In this document: positions 1-8,381 of the stretch, in pieces | How the letters are laid out: every line of letters begins with the position of its first letter | Position numbering within the stretch: the first letter of the stretch is position 1 | Assembly (NCBI GenBank): GCA_016720745.1 | Contig: JADKKA010000018.1 | Location: forward strand, 1,054,001-1,118,000 | Source: Chitinophagaceae bacterium | GTDB taxonomy: Bacteria; Bacteroidota; Bacteroidia; Chitinophagales; Chitinophagaceae | DNA: 64,000 nt | Reading direction: 5' to 3' | Notes under the pieces: generated by a model | The model's input: only the letters and a program-made list of their open reading frames with translations | Databases searched by the model: none | What the model was told of the DNA's origin: nothing | Position numbers and translations under genes: made by a program

Positions 1-672
1 CGCAAACATAAAATTGAGTATTGCTGTGGCGGAAAATACCCCCTTCCCATCGCCTGCGAGATGCAGGGCGTAAATGAAGAGCAACTCATACTGGAACTGG
101 AAGCCGCAACCCGCGAAGTGAATACCTCCAACACACTTGATTTCAGCAGTTGGCATATTGATTTTCTCACCGATTATATCGTGAATGTCCATCACCACTA
201 TCTCCGGAAGGCCTTGCCGGGTATCCGGGATTATGTGGAAAGTTTTGCCGAAGGCCACCGGAAAAAATATACCTACCTGGATGAACTGCAAAAAGTGGTG
301 ATGCAATTACAAAAGAGTTTTATTCCTCATCTGGAACAGGAAGAAGAAGTTATTTTCCCATATATCAGACAAATCAGTCATGCTTACTACAGCCGGGAAT
401 CTTATGCCAGTCTGCTGGTAAGAACCCTCAGAAAGCCGGTAGAAGATATGATGGAGCATGAACATAGTACTACGGCCAGGATGCTCCAAAGCATGCGCAA
501 TCTGACGAATGAGTATGCTACTCCTGAAAATGCCTGCCTGAATCACCGGGTTACTTTTCATAAACTCAAAGAGCTGGATAATGATATTGTCCAGCACCTG
601 CACCTCGAGAATAATATCCTTTTCCCAAGGGCACTTGCCATGGAAAAGGAATTACTAAACACCCGAAGCTGA
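1..672 (+). CDS. ric: Iron-sulfur cluster repair di-iron protein (RIC/ScdA/YtfE), 5' end outside window
   Basis: RIC proteins repair iron-sulfur clusters damaged by nitric oxide or oxidants, using a non-haem di-iron centre in a hemerythrin-like four-helix bundle. The frame is open from base 1, and its first codons read EYCCGGK, the Cys-Cys motif at the end of the ScdA N-terminal domain (DUF542). The ATG at 61 is therefore internal and the true start lies to the left. The remainder supplies the expected His and Glu ligands in order: HHHYLRK, HLEQEEEVIFP, EHEHS, NHRVTFH and HLHLENNILFP. The stop is 54 bp before a PAS histidine kinase on the same strand, suggesting a shared nitrosative or redox stress role. 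Family assignment is firm; the physiological stimulus is inferred. Confidence 0.9.
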   Translation, partial: RKHKIEYCCGGKYPLPIACEMQGVNEEQLILELEAATREVNTSNTLDFSSWHIDFLTDYIVNVHHHYLRKALPGIRDYVESFAEGHRKKYTYLDELQKVVMQLQKSFIPHLEQEEEVIFPYIRQISHAYYSRESYASLLVRTLRKPVEDMMEHEHSTTARMLQSMRNLTNEYATPENACLNHRVTFHKLKELDNDIVQHLHLENNILFPRALAMEKELLNTRS

Positions 673-726
673 TCCCGATCAGATTTCACTACTTTTACCC
701 GCCAGTAAAGGCACCCGGGAGTCAGT

Positions 727-1983
727 ATGTTTACCAATACAGGACATTTAGTTTCACTTTTTGAGAATGCCACAGAGGGGATTGTGATCACCAACCGGCA
801 GGGTATGATCATTATGGTCAACCCGGCAGCGGCCAGGATGTTTGGCTATGATGCTATTGATTTAGCCGGAAAGCAGCTGGAAGTGCTCATCCCCGACCGG
901 TACCACCATCATCACCATGAATTAAGAGAAGGCTTCTATAAGCAACCTTCCAACCGCTCCATGGGGCAAAACCGGGATCTGTATGGCAGGAAAAAAGACG
1001 GGTCAGACCTGGCCGTGGAAGTAAGTCTTAGCCATTACCGGTTTGATGAGGAATTGTTTGTTATTGCCTTTATTATTGATATCACCCGGCGGAAAGAAAT
1101 TGAGGCCAATATGGTGAAGCAGCAAAAAGAGCTGGAAAAAATCAGCAGCCAGATCCGCGGCCTCAATGCAGAACTGGAAGCCAAGGTGGAGGAAAGAACC
1201 GTAATCCTCAAAGAGGCCCTGCAAAGACTGGAAGATTCCCAGATGGAACTCAGCGAAGCCCTGGACAAAGAACGTCAGCTCAATGAAATCAAAGGCCGCT
1301 TTGTATCCATGGCCTCCCATGAATTCCGTACCCCGCTGAGTACCGTTTTATCCTCCGCTTCCCTGCTCTCCAAATACGTGAAAGAGGAAGAACAGCCACA
1401 GCGGGACCGGCATATCGGAAAAATTAAAAATTCTGTCAAACACCTGAACGATATCCTGGAAGATTTCCTGAACCTGGGTAAACTGGATGAGGGGAAAGTG
1501 AGTGTGCACATGACACCCTTTGAACTCCAGGAATTTATTGTTGAAACCTGTGATGAAGTGAAAGGGCTGTTGAAAACGGGACAGCAGATTATTCACCGGC
1601 ACGATCAGTCGGGAACCGTGTATGCGGACAAAAAACTGCTCCGTAATATCCTGTTTAACCTCGTCTCCAATGCTATCAAATTCTCTGAAGAGGGAGCCGC
1701 TATTGATATTGCCAGCCAACTGAGTGAAAACGGTTTTAGTATCCAGGTGATCGATCATGGTATTGGTATTGCCGACCAGGACCAGGAACACCTTTTTTCC
1801 AGTTTCTTCAGAGCCACGAATGCCACCAATATCCAGGGTACCGGCTTGGGGCTGCACCTGGTGAAAAGATATGCTGATTTACTGGGAGGCATCATAAATT
1901 TGCAAAGCAGGCTGAATGAAGGCACATCGGTCACTATCTTTATACCTGTAAACAACGAGCATGAAAATAATTCTGGTCATTGA
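727..1983 (+). CDS. PAS-domain sensor histidine kinase
   Basis: Cytoplasmic two-component sensor kinase of 418 residues with no membrane segment. Residues 1-122 form a PAS domain ending in IIDITRRKEIE. A coiled coil follows at about 125-190 (KELEKISSQIRGLNAELEAK). The HisKA dimerisation domain carries the phospho-accepting His198 in SMASHEFRTPLS. The ATPase domain has an N box near residue 310 (NLVSNAIKFS), G1 (DHGIGIAD) and G2 (GTGLGLHLV). The PAS sequence around VLIPDRYHHHHHELREGF is the ordinary PAS-kinase type. I see no clear haem-binding signature, so the ligand is unknown. It overlaps the next gene, a receiver-CRP regulator, by 23 bases, which strongly suggests a cognate, translationally coupled pair. 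Confidence 0.93.
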   Translation: MFTNTGHLVSLFENATEGIVITNRQGMIIMVNPAAARMFGYDAIDLAGKQLEVLIPDRYHHHHHELREGFYKQPSNRSMGQNRDLYGRKKDGSDLAVEVSLSHYRFDEELFVIAFIIDITRRKEIEANMVKQQKELEKISSQIRGLNAELEAKVEERTVILKEALQRLEDSQMELSEALDKERQLNEIKGRFVSMASHEFRTPLSTVLSSASLLSKYVKEEEQPQRDRHIGKIKNSVKHLNDILEDFLNLGKLDEGKVSVHMTPFELQEFIVETCDEVKGLLKTGQQIIHRHDQSGTVYADKKLLRNILFNLVSNAIKFSEEGAAIDIASQLSENGFSIQVIDHGIGIADQDQEHLFSSFFRATNATNIQGTGLGLHLVKRYADLLGGIINLQSRLNEGTSVTIFIPVNNEHENNSGH

Positions 1984-3016
1984 TGATAACCCGGATATCC
2001 GGGAAAATACTTCTGAGATTCTTGAACTGGCTGGCTACAAAACCTTTACTGCTGAGAATGGCAAAAAAGGAGTGGATGCGGCTGTAAAGGAAAAGCCCGA
2101 TGTGATAGTCTGTGACATCATGATGCCTGACCTGGACGGGTACGGTGTTTTGCATATGCTCCGGAAGAATGAAACCACTCAGCATATCCCCTTTATTTTC
2201 CTGACCGCCAAAACAGAAAGAAGCGACTTTCGCAAAGGCATGGAAATGGGTGCGGATGATTATATCACCAAACCATTTGAAGACATTGAACTGCTGAATG
2301 CCATCGAAGCCCGCCTGAAAAAATCGGCTGTGCTGGAAACAAAATACGCCCCCTCCTTACAGGGCGTAAATCAGTTTATCAGGGATATCAAGGATACCGG
2401 ACTGATGAGTCAGCTGGCTGATCAGTATGAAGTACTGACACTTAGTAAAAAGCAACACCTTTATCAGGAAGGAAAAAGACCCCGTTTCCTCTATTACCTG
2501 GTGAAGGGGAAAATCAAAGGATTTAAAGTGCATGAAGACGGGAAGGAATATATCACAGACCTTTTCAGCGAAGGCGATTTTATGGGTTATCCTGCACTGA
2601 TTGAGGATAAAAACTATGATGACAGCACGGTCGTCCTCGAAGAAGCCGAAGTGATGCAGATCCCCAGGGAAGATTTCCTGCAAATGATTTACGGGGATAT
2701 TTCCATCGCTGCCAAATTTATCCGCATCATCACCCAGAACGTAAAGGAAAAAGAAGAAAGACTGATGAGTCTTGCTTACAGTTCATTGCGCAAAAGGGTG
2801 GCCAAGGCTTTGGTGGATATCCATGCAAAATTCAACAGCACCGGTGAAAATAAACCCATTGAAATTTCCAGGGATGATATTGCACACTATGTTGGGACAG
2901 CCACAGAATCGCTGATCCGGACATTGAGTGATTTCAAAGGAGAAAAATTAATTGAAATCCGGGAAGGCAAGATCAATATCAGCAACCTGGAAAAACTCAG
3001 GAATCTTCTTTATTAA
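1961..3016 (+). CDS. Response regulator fused to CRP/FNR-type DNA-binding module
   Basis: A 351-residue transcription regulator with unusual architecture. Residues 1-120 are a complete receiver domain with acidic Asp8/Asp9, phospho-acceptor Asp52 (VCDIMMPD), Thr82 and Lys104. Residues of roughly 145-265 form a cyclic-nucleotide-binding-like beta barrel (YYLVKGKIKGFK, FMGYPAL). Residues of roughly 280-351 are a Crp-type winged helix with recognition-helix sequence GTATESLIRTLSDF. The barrel lacks an obvious arginine-bearing cAMP phosphate cassette, so nucleotide binding is doubtful. There is no N-terminal cysteine cluster as in FNR. It overlaps the upstream kinase by 23 bases and probably carries its phosphoryl signal to promoters, perhaps including the preceding RIC gene. 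Function of the domains is well established; the regulon is unknown. Confidence 0.92.
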   Translation: MKIILVIDDNPDIRENTSEILELAGYKTFTAENGKKGVDAAVKEKPDVIVCDIMMPDLDGYGVLHMLRKNETTQHIPFIFLTAKTERSDFRKGMEMGADDYITKPFEDIELLNAIEARLKKSAVLETKYAPSLQGVNQFIRDIKDTGLMSQLADQYEVLTLSKKQHLYQEGKRPRFLYYLVKGKIKGFKVHEDGKEYITDLFSEGDFMGYPALIEDKNYDDSTVVLEEAEVMQIPREDFLQMIYGDISIAAKFIRIITQNVKEKEERLMSLAYSSLRKRVAKALVDIHAKFNSTGENKPIEISRDDIAHYVGTATESLIRTLSDFKGEKLIEIREGKINISNLEKLRNLLY

Positions 3017-3021
3017 GCTGT

Positions 3022-3438
3022 TTAATAAACAACTACTTCTACCGGAAGCTTACTGTGATCATCATGTCCGCGTGGGATATGTATTTCCAGTTCTCCATTT
3101 TTATAAATGGCGGCTGTCATGACGGTGTCCGCATCATCTGGTAGCATAAATGTCTCTTTCCACTCAGAAAAGAACTGCTCCGTTGTTTCATCAAATTTGT
3201 GCCATGCTTCTTTTTTGACAGCAGAAACCACGAGTTTCTTGTTAATAATCGTTACCGAAAAATCCTTTCTTTCCATACCAGGTACTGCAACAAACACTAC
3301 ATATTCTTCCGGATGCTCTCCCAGGCTCACGGCAGAAGAAACCGAAAGCGCAGTTGTTTTTCCGGGCACTGCTTTCAGTGACCTGCGGCTTTGGTCAAGA
3401 TTCAGGGTTTTATCCTTGGGGCGATGGGCCTTGTTCAT
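3022..3438 (-). CDS. Hsp20/alpha-crystallin family small heat-shock protein (first paralog)
   Basis: ATP-independent holdase chaperone of 138 residues. The alpha-crystallin beta-sandwich spans about residues 45-125, with the family signature VPGMERKDFSVTI and the late-strand GELEIHIPR. The N-terminal arm is short and basic (NKAHRPKDKTL). It ends six bases from the convergent regulator gene. A second, more canonical Hsp20 gene lies 78 bp upstream on the same strand, but an intrinsic terminator separates them, so this copy is probably expressed from its own promoter or by read-through. It is rather diverged from its neighbour, so it is not a recent duplicate. Confidence 0.88.
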   Translation of the reverse strand: MNKAHRPKDKTLNLDQSRRSLKAVPGKTTALSVSSAVSLGEHPEEYVVFVAVPGMERKDFSVTIINKKLVVSAVKKEAWHKFDETTEQFFSEWKETFMLPDDADTVMTAAIYKNGELEIHIPRGHDDHSKLPVEVVVY

Positions 3439-3464
3439 TTAGTCGGATTTATCTTGATAAAATA

Positions 3465-3495
3465 AGCCCCCGCCTTTCAGCTTTCAGCGGGGGCT
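3465..3495 (-). terminator. Intrinsic terminator after the upstream Hsp20 gene
   Basis: Perfect 9-bp inverted repeat AGCCCCCGC/GCGGGGGCT with a 13-base loop. On the minus strand it is followed by TTATTTTATC, a T-rich tail. It sits between the two Hsp20 genes and would stop transcripts of the 3517-3969 gene. Confidence 0.75.
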
Positions 3496-3516
3496 GCTCA
3501 TTCAAGCACTAACATT

Positions 3517-3969
3517 TTAATTGACAGCTATGTTTTTTACCTTTTTTGTTTCTTTGACCAGCAATTTCGGGATCATGATCTTCAATTCCCCGTTAACATA
3601 ACTGGCTTCAATTTTTGATGCATCACAGTTTTCAGGAAGGGTAAAACTCCGGTTCCAGCTACTGTAATTGTATTCGCGTCGGTTGAATCTTCCATTCTTC
3701 TCTTCTTTTTCTTCTCTTTCATGCTCGGCACCAATGGTCAGCATATCATCGAATGCTTCCACTTTGAAATCTTTTTTCTCCATACCAGGTGCCGCAACAG
3801 TCAGCCTGAATTCCTGATCCGTTTCCGAAACATTTACAGCGGGTACGTTCATTACCTTGCCTATGGTGAAAAATTCATCCAGCGGGGCATTGAAAAATTT
3901 CTCCATCCAGCCACTGTCAAACAAAGTGGGCCGGGAGCTTTGGGGCTTCTCAACAGCTTTGTTTTCCAT
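3517..3969 (-). CDS. Hsp20/alpha-crystallin family small heat-shock protein (second paralog)
   Basis: Small heat-shock protein of 150 residues, close to the usual family length. The alpha-crystallin domain covers about residues 45-145: VSETDQEFRLTVAAPGMEKKDF opens it (read in two parts, VSETDQEFRL and TVAAPGMEKKDF), then SSWNRSFTLPENCD, and VNGELKIMIPK ends it. The N-terminal arm carries FDSGWMEKFFNAPLDEF, typical of Bacteroidota Hsp20. It should form oligomers that hold unfolding proteins for DnaK/ClpB. A strong terminator lies directly downstream, before the other Hsp20 gene. No recognisable CIRCE element is seen upstream. Confidence 0.93.
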   Translation of the reverse strand: MENKAVEKPQSSRPTLFDSGWMEKFFNAPLDEFFTIGKVMNVPAVNVSETDQEFRLTVAAPGMEKKDFKVEAFDDMLTIGAEHEREEKEEKNGRFNRREYNYSSWNRSFTLPENCDASKIEASYVNGELKIMIPKLLVKETKKVKNIAVN

Positions 3970-4071
3970 ATACTGCGTTTTGAGGTGAAATAATGCGCGT
4001 TAACACCCGCTAAAATAGTAGTTGGGAAAAGCGATACCAATGATTCAGAAAGGACACATTGCTGATTTTCG

Positions 4072-4458
4072 TCAATCGTCCAGGAACTCATCCAATTCCC
4101 TTCTTTCCTTCTTGGTGGGGCGACCAATTTTACTCCGCCTTTTACCGGTATGAAAGCTGGCGGCCTGGTACTGAAGGCGTTGAATCTCTTCTTCCGGAGT
4201 AATATCCATGTAGTGTAGAATGGCTTCGGTATAAGCTACCCTGTTTTGAAGCAGGCCGGTAACTTTGATCCTCCATCTTTTAGCTTCTGTTTTTACCTCA
4301 TATTCATCACCAATACTCACCTGCCTGGAAGCCTTGGCCTGGCCACCGTCGAATTTCACCTTCCCGGTATCACAGGCTGTTGCTGCGAGCGACCTGGTTT
4401 TAAAGAGCCGGATGGCCCAGAGGTATTTGTCAAGTCGGGTTTTTTCTTTTACGGCCAT
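4072..4458 (-). CDS. S4-domain RNA-binding protein, Hsp15-like
   Basis: A 128-residue protein with an N-terminal S4 RNA-binding domain: TRLDKYLWAIRLFKTRSLA then TGKVKFDGGQAKASRQV. It has a basic C-terminal tail (GKRRSKIGRPTKKERRELDEFL). This matches the Hsp15/HslR family, which binds stalled 50S subunits carrying peptidyl-tRNA and helps recycle them. The gene is divergent from the DPP-IV gene, with 63 bp between the starts that must hold both promoters. Family call is secure; the exact ribosome-rescue role is inferred from the E. coli homologue. Confidence 0.85.
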   Translation of the reverse strand: MAVKEKTRLDKYLWAIRLFKTRSLAATACDTGKVKFDGGQAKASRQVSIGDEYEVKTEAKRWRIKVTGLLQNRVAYTEAILHYMDITPEEEIQRLQYQAASFHTGKRRSKIGRPTKKERRELDEFLDD

Positions 4459-4521
4459 TGATGTAAAAACAGGTGATGGGATTAGAATTTTTAATACTTT
4501 ACTGTACTAAATTAATTAATA

Positions 4522-6753
4522 ATGAAAAGGGCTGCGCTGAATTTTTTATTCATCCTGATTGGTTTGATTTCTACTGAGTCACTGCTGGCACAGGGAGGGA
4601 TTAATTGGGGGAAAGACGGTCAATCCTACTACCGGAATGAAAATGGTGAAATCGTCCGCTATGTCCTTCCTGAAAACAAAAAGGAAGTCCTGGTGATGAA
4701 GGATAAACTGAAAACCGCAGGGGCAGAGAAACCCATTCCCATCCGCAGTTTTAAATTTTCTGCAGATTATACCCAGGTACTGATTTATACCAACAGCAAA
4801 AAAGTATGGAGGGCTGATACAAGGGGCGATTACTGGCAGTACCAAATGGCCAGCGGCCAGTTCCGGCAATTAGGCAAGGGCCGCCCGGCTTCCTCCCTGA
4901 TGTTTGCCAAGTTTTCACCCGATGGAAAGAAAGTGGCCTATGTAAGCGAATACAATTTGTATGTGGAAGATCTCGCCACCGGAAAAATAAAGGCACTGAC
5001 CACCGGTGGCAACCGCAAACTGATCAACGGCACATTCGACTGGGCTTATGAAGAAGAATTTTTTTGCAGGGATGGTTTTCGCTGGAGCCCTGATAGTAAA
5101 CAGCTGGCTTTCTGGCAAATTGATGCCAGGGGCACCAAGGATTACCTGATGCTGAATAATACCGATTCGATTTACCCCTATGCGGTACCAGTGGAATATC
5201 CCATCGCCGGAGAACCACCATCCAAATACCGGATCGGCACAGTGAATGTACTCACCGGTAAAACCAACTGGATGAAAATTCCAGATGATACTCTTTGGCG
5301 AACCTATGTTCCCCGGATGGAATGGGCAGCGAATAGCTCAGAACTGATTATTCAGCACCTGAACCGCAAACAGAATGAAAGCAATCTGATGATCTGTGAT
5401 GTGATGACAGGGAAAAGCAAAACCATTTATGCTGAAAAAGACCCGGCCTGGATCGATATCCTTCCCAGCTGGGATCCGGATTATGCAGGGGGTGGCTGGG
5501 ACTGGCTGAATGGCGGACAGGAATTTCTCTGGGCCAGTGAAAAAGATGGCTGGCGACACCTGTACCGGATTAGTCGCGATGGCCAAAAAGAAACCCTGAT
5601 CACCAACGGAAAATACGATGTGATGGATATCAGCAGCATCGACGAGGCCGGAGGTTATGTTTACTTTCACGCCTCTCCTGATAATGCCACCCAGAAATAT
5701 CTTTGCCGGACCAAACTCGATGGTAGTGGTAGTCTGGAGATGATAACACCTGCCAATCAAAAAGGCACGCATAATTACCGGCTTTCTCCCAATGCTAAAT
5801 TTGCACAGCACAGTTTTTCGAATTATTACAGCTCCCCGGTGAATGAATGGATCAGCTTACCGGATCACAAAGGAATCAATGGCGAGAATAAAGTGAATGA
5901 AGCCCTGGCCAAAGCAGATCCTTCCAAATCAAATATTTCATTTTTCAAAGTAAAAACGGTGGAAGGAGTGGAGATGGATGGCTGGATGGTGAAGCCCGCG
6001 AATTTTGATACCAGTAAAAAATATCCTGTCGTATTCTATGTGTACACAGAACCCTGGGGGCAAAATGTAACGGATGTATACGGATCTGCTCAAAATTATA
6101 TGTACAAGGGCGATATGAGCAAGGACGGATATATCTACATTTCTATTGACAACCGGGGCACACCGGTCCCTAAGGGAAGAGAATGGAGGAAATCAGTGTA
6201 TCGCAAAATCGGTCTCGTCAATATCCGCGACCAGGCACTGGCTGCCAAAGAAATCATGAAATGGTCCTATGTGGATTCAACCCGTATTGCTGTTTGGGGC
6301 TGGAGCGGCGGTGGGTCGGCAACCCTGAACCTGATGTTTCAGTACCCTGAAATTTATAAAACAGGTATTGCCATTGCACCGGTGGCCAACCAATTGACCT
6401 ATGATAATATTTATCAGGAGCGGTACATGGGTCTGCCACAGGAAAACAAACAGGATTTTGTAAACGGCTCTCCCATGACCTATGCCAAGAACCTGCAGGG
6501 TAATTTATTGTATGTACATGGAACCGGTGACGACAATGTGCATTTCAATAATGCGGAAATGCTCTTCAATGAACTGATCAAGTACAATAAACAGTTCCAG
6601 ATGATGAACTACCCCAATCGTACCCATGGTATTTCAGAAGGGCCGGGCACATCAGAACATCTTACGACTTTGTACACAAAATATTTAAGGGAGCATTGCC
6701 CTCCGGGGCCGGTTAGTCCAGGAGAAACTGCAAAGCCTGTGAAGGGGTTTTAA
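4522..6753 (+). CDS. Dipeptidyl peptidase IV family serine peptidase (S9B)
   Basis: Exported proline-specific peptidase of 743 residues that removes N-terminal X-Pro dipeptides. The signal peptide is residues 1-23 (FLFILIGLISTESLLAQ). The N-terminal beta-propeller carries the substrate-anchoring double glutamate motif DWAYEEEFF. The C-terminal alpha/beta hydrolase domain has the catalytic triad Ser595 (GWSGGG), Asp670 (GTGDDNVHF) and His702 (NRTHGIS), all in the canonical order. The length matches bacterial DPP4, so the gene looks intact. It is probably periplasmic or outer-membrane associated and works in peptide catabolism. The M20 dipeptidase convergent with it may finish the same job inside the cell. 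Confidence 0.95.
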   Translation: MKRAALNFLFILIGLISTESLLAQGGINWGKDGQSYYRNENGEIVRYVLPENKKEVLVMKDKLKTAGAEKPIPIRSFKFSADYTQVLIYTNSKKVWRADTRGDYWQYQMASGQFRQLGKGRPASSLMFAKFSPDGKKVAYVSEYNLYVEDLATGKIKALTTGGNRKLINGTFDWAYEEEFFCRDGFRWSPDSKQLAFWQIDARGTKDYLMLNNTDSIYPYAVPVEYPIAGEPPSKYRIGTVNVLTGKTNWMKIPDDTLWRTYVPRMEWAANSSELIIQHLNRKQNESNLMICDVMTGKSKTIYAEKDPAWIDILPSWDPDYAGGGWDWLNGGQEFLWASEKDGWRHLYRISRDGQKETLITNGKYDVMDISSIDEAGGYVYFHASPDNATQKYLCRTKLDGSGSLEMITPANQKGTHNYRLSPNAKFAQHSFSNYYSSPVNEWISLPDHKGINGENKVNEALAKADPSKSNISFFKVKTVEGVEMDGWMVKPANFDTSKKYPVVFYVYTEPWGQNVTDVYGSAQNYMYKGDMSKDGYIYISIDNRGTPVPKGREWRKSVYRKIGLVNIRDQALAAKEIMKWSYVDSTRIAVWGWSGGGSATLNLMFQYPEIYKTGIAIAPVANQLTYDNIYQERYMGLPQENKQDFVNGSPMTYAKNLQGNLLYVHGTGDDNVHFNNAEMLFNELIKYNKQFQMMNYPNRTHGISEGPGTSEHLTTLYTKYLREHCPPGPVSPGETAKPVKGF

Positions 6754-6771
6754 ATAAAAGAGAAAAAGAAA

Positions 6772-6848
6772 TTGCCACAAAGGCACGAAGGCACAAAGAG
6801 TATAATCTGATCGCTTCTACACTTAGTGTCTTTGAGTCTTTGTGGCAA
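6772..6848. repeat. 77-bp intergenic imperfect palindrome, CCRCAAAG family (copy 1)
   Basis: The two ends form an exact 11-bp inverted repeat (TTGCCACAAAG at 6772-6782, CTTTGTGGCAA at 6838-6848), and the pairing continues imperfectly inward through GCACGAAGGCACAAAG. It lies between convergent genes. A second copy of almost the same length (78 bp) occurs at 50056-50133, differing mostly by A/G transitions in the arms. It could act as a bidirectional terminator or be a REP-like dispersed element. Confidence 0.7.
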
Positions 6849-6892
6849 AATATTCTTAGTTATCGACTCCTCTTAATTGAGCGGAGCTTTAC

Positions 6893-8257
6893 TTATTCCG
6901 AGAAGTACTTATGGAAATAAGGGATGGTTTCAATTCCCTTGTAGTAATTCTCGATATTGTATTTTTCGTTCGGACTGTGCAGGTTGTCATTGTCCAGTCC
7001 AAAGCCCATAAACACGATCTTGATTCCCAGTTCTCTTTCCAGGATCGAACAAATAGGAATACTACCTCCACCACGAACCGGAATCGGTTGTTTGCCAAAA
7101 GTGGTCTTCACTGCTTTTTCAGCAGCCAGGTATCCCTTGCTGTCGATCGGCGTCATATATGGTTCGCCACCATGGTGTTCAAATGCTTTTACAGTAACAC
7201 CCTTAGGCGCGATCGATTTGAAATAACTCAGTAATTTCTTTGTGATTTTTTTAGAAGATTGATTCGGAACCAGACGTGCAGAAATTTTGGCCGTGGCTTT
7301 GGAAGGCAACACGGTTTTGGCACCTTCTCCCATATAACCACCCCAGATTCCGTTTACTTCAATAGTAGGGCGGATACCTGTACGCTCATAAGTGGTGTAT
7401 CCTTTTTCACCCCAAAGCTCTTTCACGCCCAGGTCTTTCTTATAAGCTGTTTCACTATAGGGTGCTTTGTTGATCAGGGCTCTTTCTTTTTTGGAAGCCT
7501 TCACCACATCATTATAAAAGCCAGGGATGGTGATATGGTTATTCTTATCATGACAGGAAGCGATCATCTGGGCCAGGATGGTAATCGGGTTGGCTACGGC
7601 TCCTCCATAAGTTCCGCTGTGCAGGTCGCGGTTGGCAGCGGTTACTTCTACTTCGATATAACTTAATCCACGAACGCCGGTATCCAGCGATGGATTTTTC
7701 ATGCTGAGCATAGAGCTATCGCTGATCAGGATCACATCTGCTTTTAGTAAGGCTTTGTTGGCGCCTACAAATTTTCCCAGATTAGGAGATCCTACTTCTT
7801 CTTCTCCCTCGATCAGGAATTTGATATTGGTGCTCATGGAATTCGTCTTCGTCATGATCTCCAGGGCCTTTACATGCATATAAAACTGTCCCTTGTCATC
7901 GGCACTGCCGCGGGCAAAGACCATTCCGTCTTTGATCACGGGTTCAAATGGTCCGCTATGCCAGAGTTCCAGCGGCTCGGGGGGCTGTACATCATAGTGG
8001 CCGTACACGAGTACCGTGGGTTTGGCCGGATCAATGATTTTTTCACCGTACACGACCGGGTGGCCATCGGTGGCCATTACTTCTGCTTTACTGCAACCAG
8101 CATCCAGCAGGCTCTTTTTGACGGCTTCGGCACATTTGGTCATATCTGCTTTGTGTTCGCTCTTGGCGCTGACGGAGGGGATGCGGAGCAGGTCCATCAT
8201 TTCGTTCAGGAAACGTTCTTTGTTTTTTTCCTGGTATTCTTTCCATACTTGTGACAT
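6893..8257 (-). CDS. M20 family metallo-dipeptidase (CNDP/ArgE/DapE-type)
   Basis: Cytosolic di-zinc dipeptidase of 454 residues with no signal peptide. Metal and catalytic motifs appear in order: GHYDVQPPEP (zinc His and catalytic Asp), GSADDKGQ (bridging Asp), EGEEEVGSP (catalytic base Glu followed by a zinc Glu) and LHSPNEKY (C-terminal zinc His). The lid/dimerisation domain lies at about residues 215-370 and includes RDLHSGTYGG, a dimer-interface motif. Length and motifs fit the carnosinase-like branch that cleaves varied dipeptides. It is convergent with the DPP-IV gene, with a palindromic element between them. Substrate range is inferred only. Confidence 0.94.
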   Translation of the reverse strand: MSQVWKEYQEKNKERFLNEMMDLLRIPSVSAKSEHKADMTKCAEAVKKSLLDAGCSKAEVMATDGHPVVYGEKIIDPAKPTVLVYGHYDVQPPEPLELWHSGPFEPVIKDGMVFARGSADDKGQFYMHVKALEIMTKTNSMSTNIKFLIEGEEEVGSPNLGKFVGANKALLKADVILISDSSMLSMKNPSLDTGVRGLSYIEVEVTAANRDLHSGTYGGAVANPITILAQMIASCHDKNNHITIPGFYNDVVKASKKERALINKAPYSETAYKKDLGVKELWGEKGYTTYERTGIRPTIEVNGIWGGYMGEGAKTVLPSKATAKISARLVPNQSSKKITKKLLSYFKSIAPKGVTVKAFEHHGGEPYMTPIDSKGYLAAEKAVKTTFGKQPIPVRGGGSIPICSILERELGIKIVFMGFGLDNDNLHSPNEKYNIENYYKGIETIPYFHKYFSE

Positions 8258-8304
8258 GGTAATAAGTTTAGGGATAGCGAAGGTAAGGAGGAAACGGGGG
8301 ATGT

Positions 8305-8346
8305 AGAAGTCTGGAGTCTTGAGTCAGGAGTAATGAGTCGGGAACT
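8305..8346. repeat. Degenerate GAGTC/GACTC microrepeat
   Basis: A short run built from AGTCTGGAGTCTTGAGTCAG and GAGTAATGAGTCGGGA units. Its reverse complement closely resembles the CCCGACTCAAGACTCCCGAC stretch at about 11006-11025, so it belongs to the same dispersed family. It sits just upstream of the M20 gene start, between it and the dinB 3' end. Confidence 0.5.
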
Positions 8347-8381
8347 GACTGAAAGAAAAAGGGGCTAAACAATCACTATCG

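Noticed and set aside
898..920. His-rich run in the PAS domain as a metal- or haem-binding site
   Set aside because: The surrounding sequence follows the common PAS-kinase pattern at this position; a cluster of histidines alone is not evidence for haem or metal sensing.
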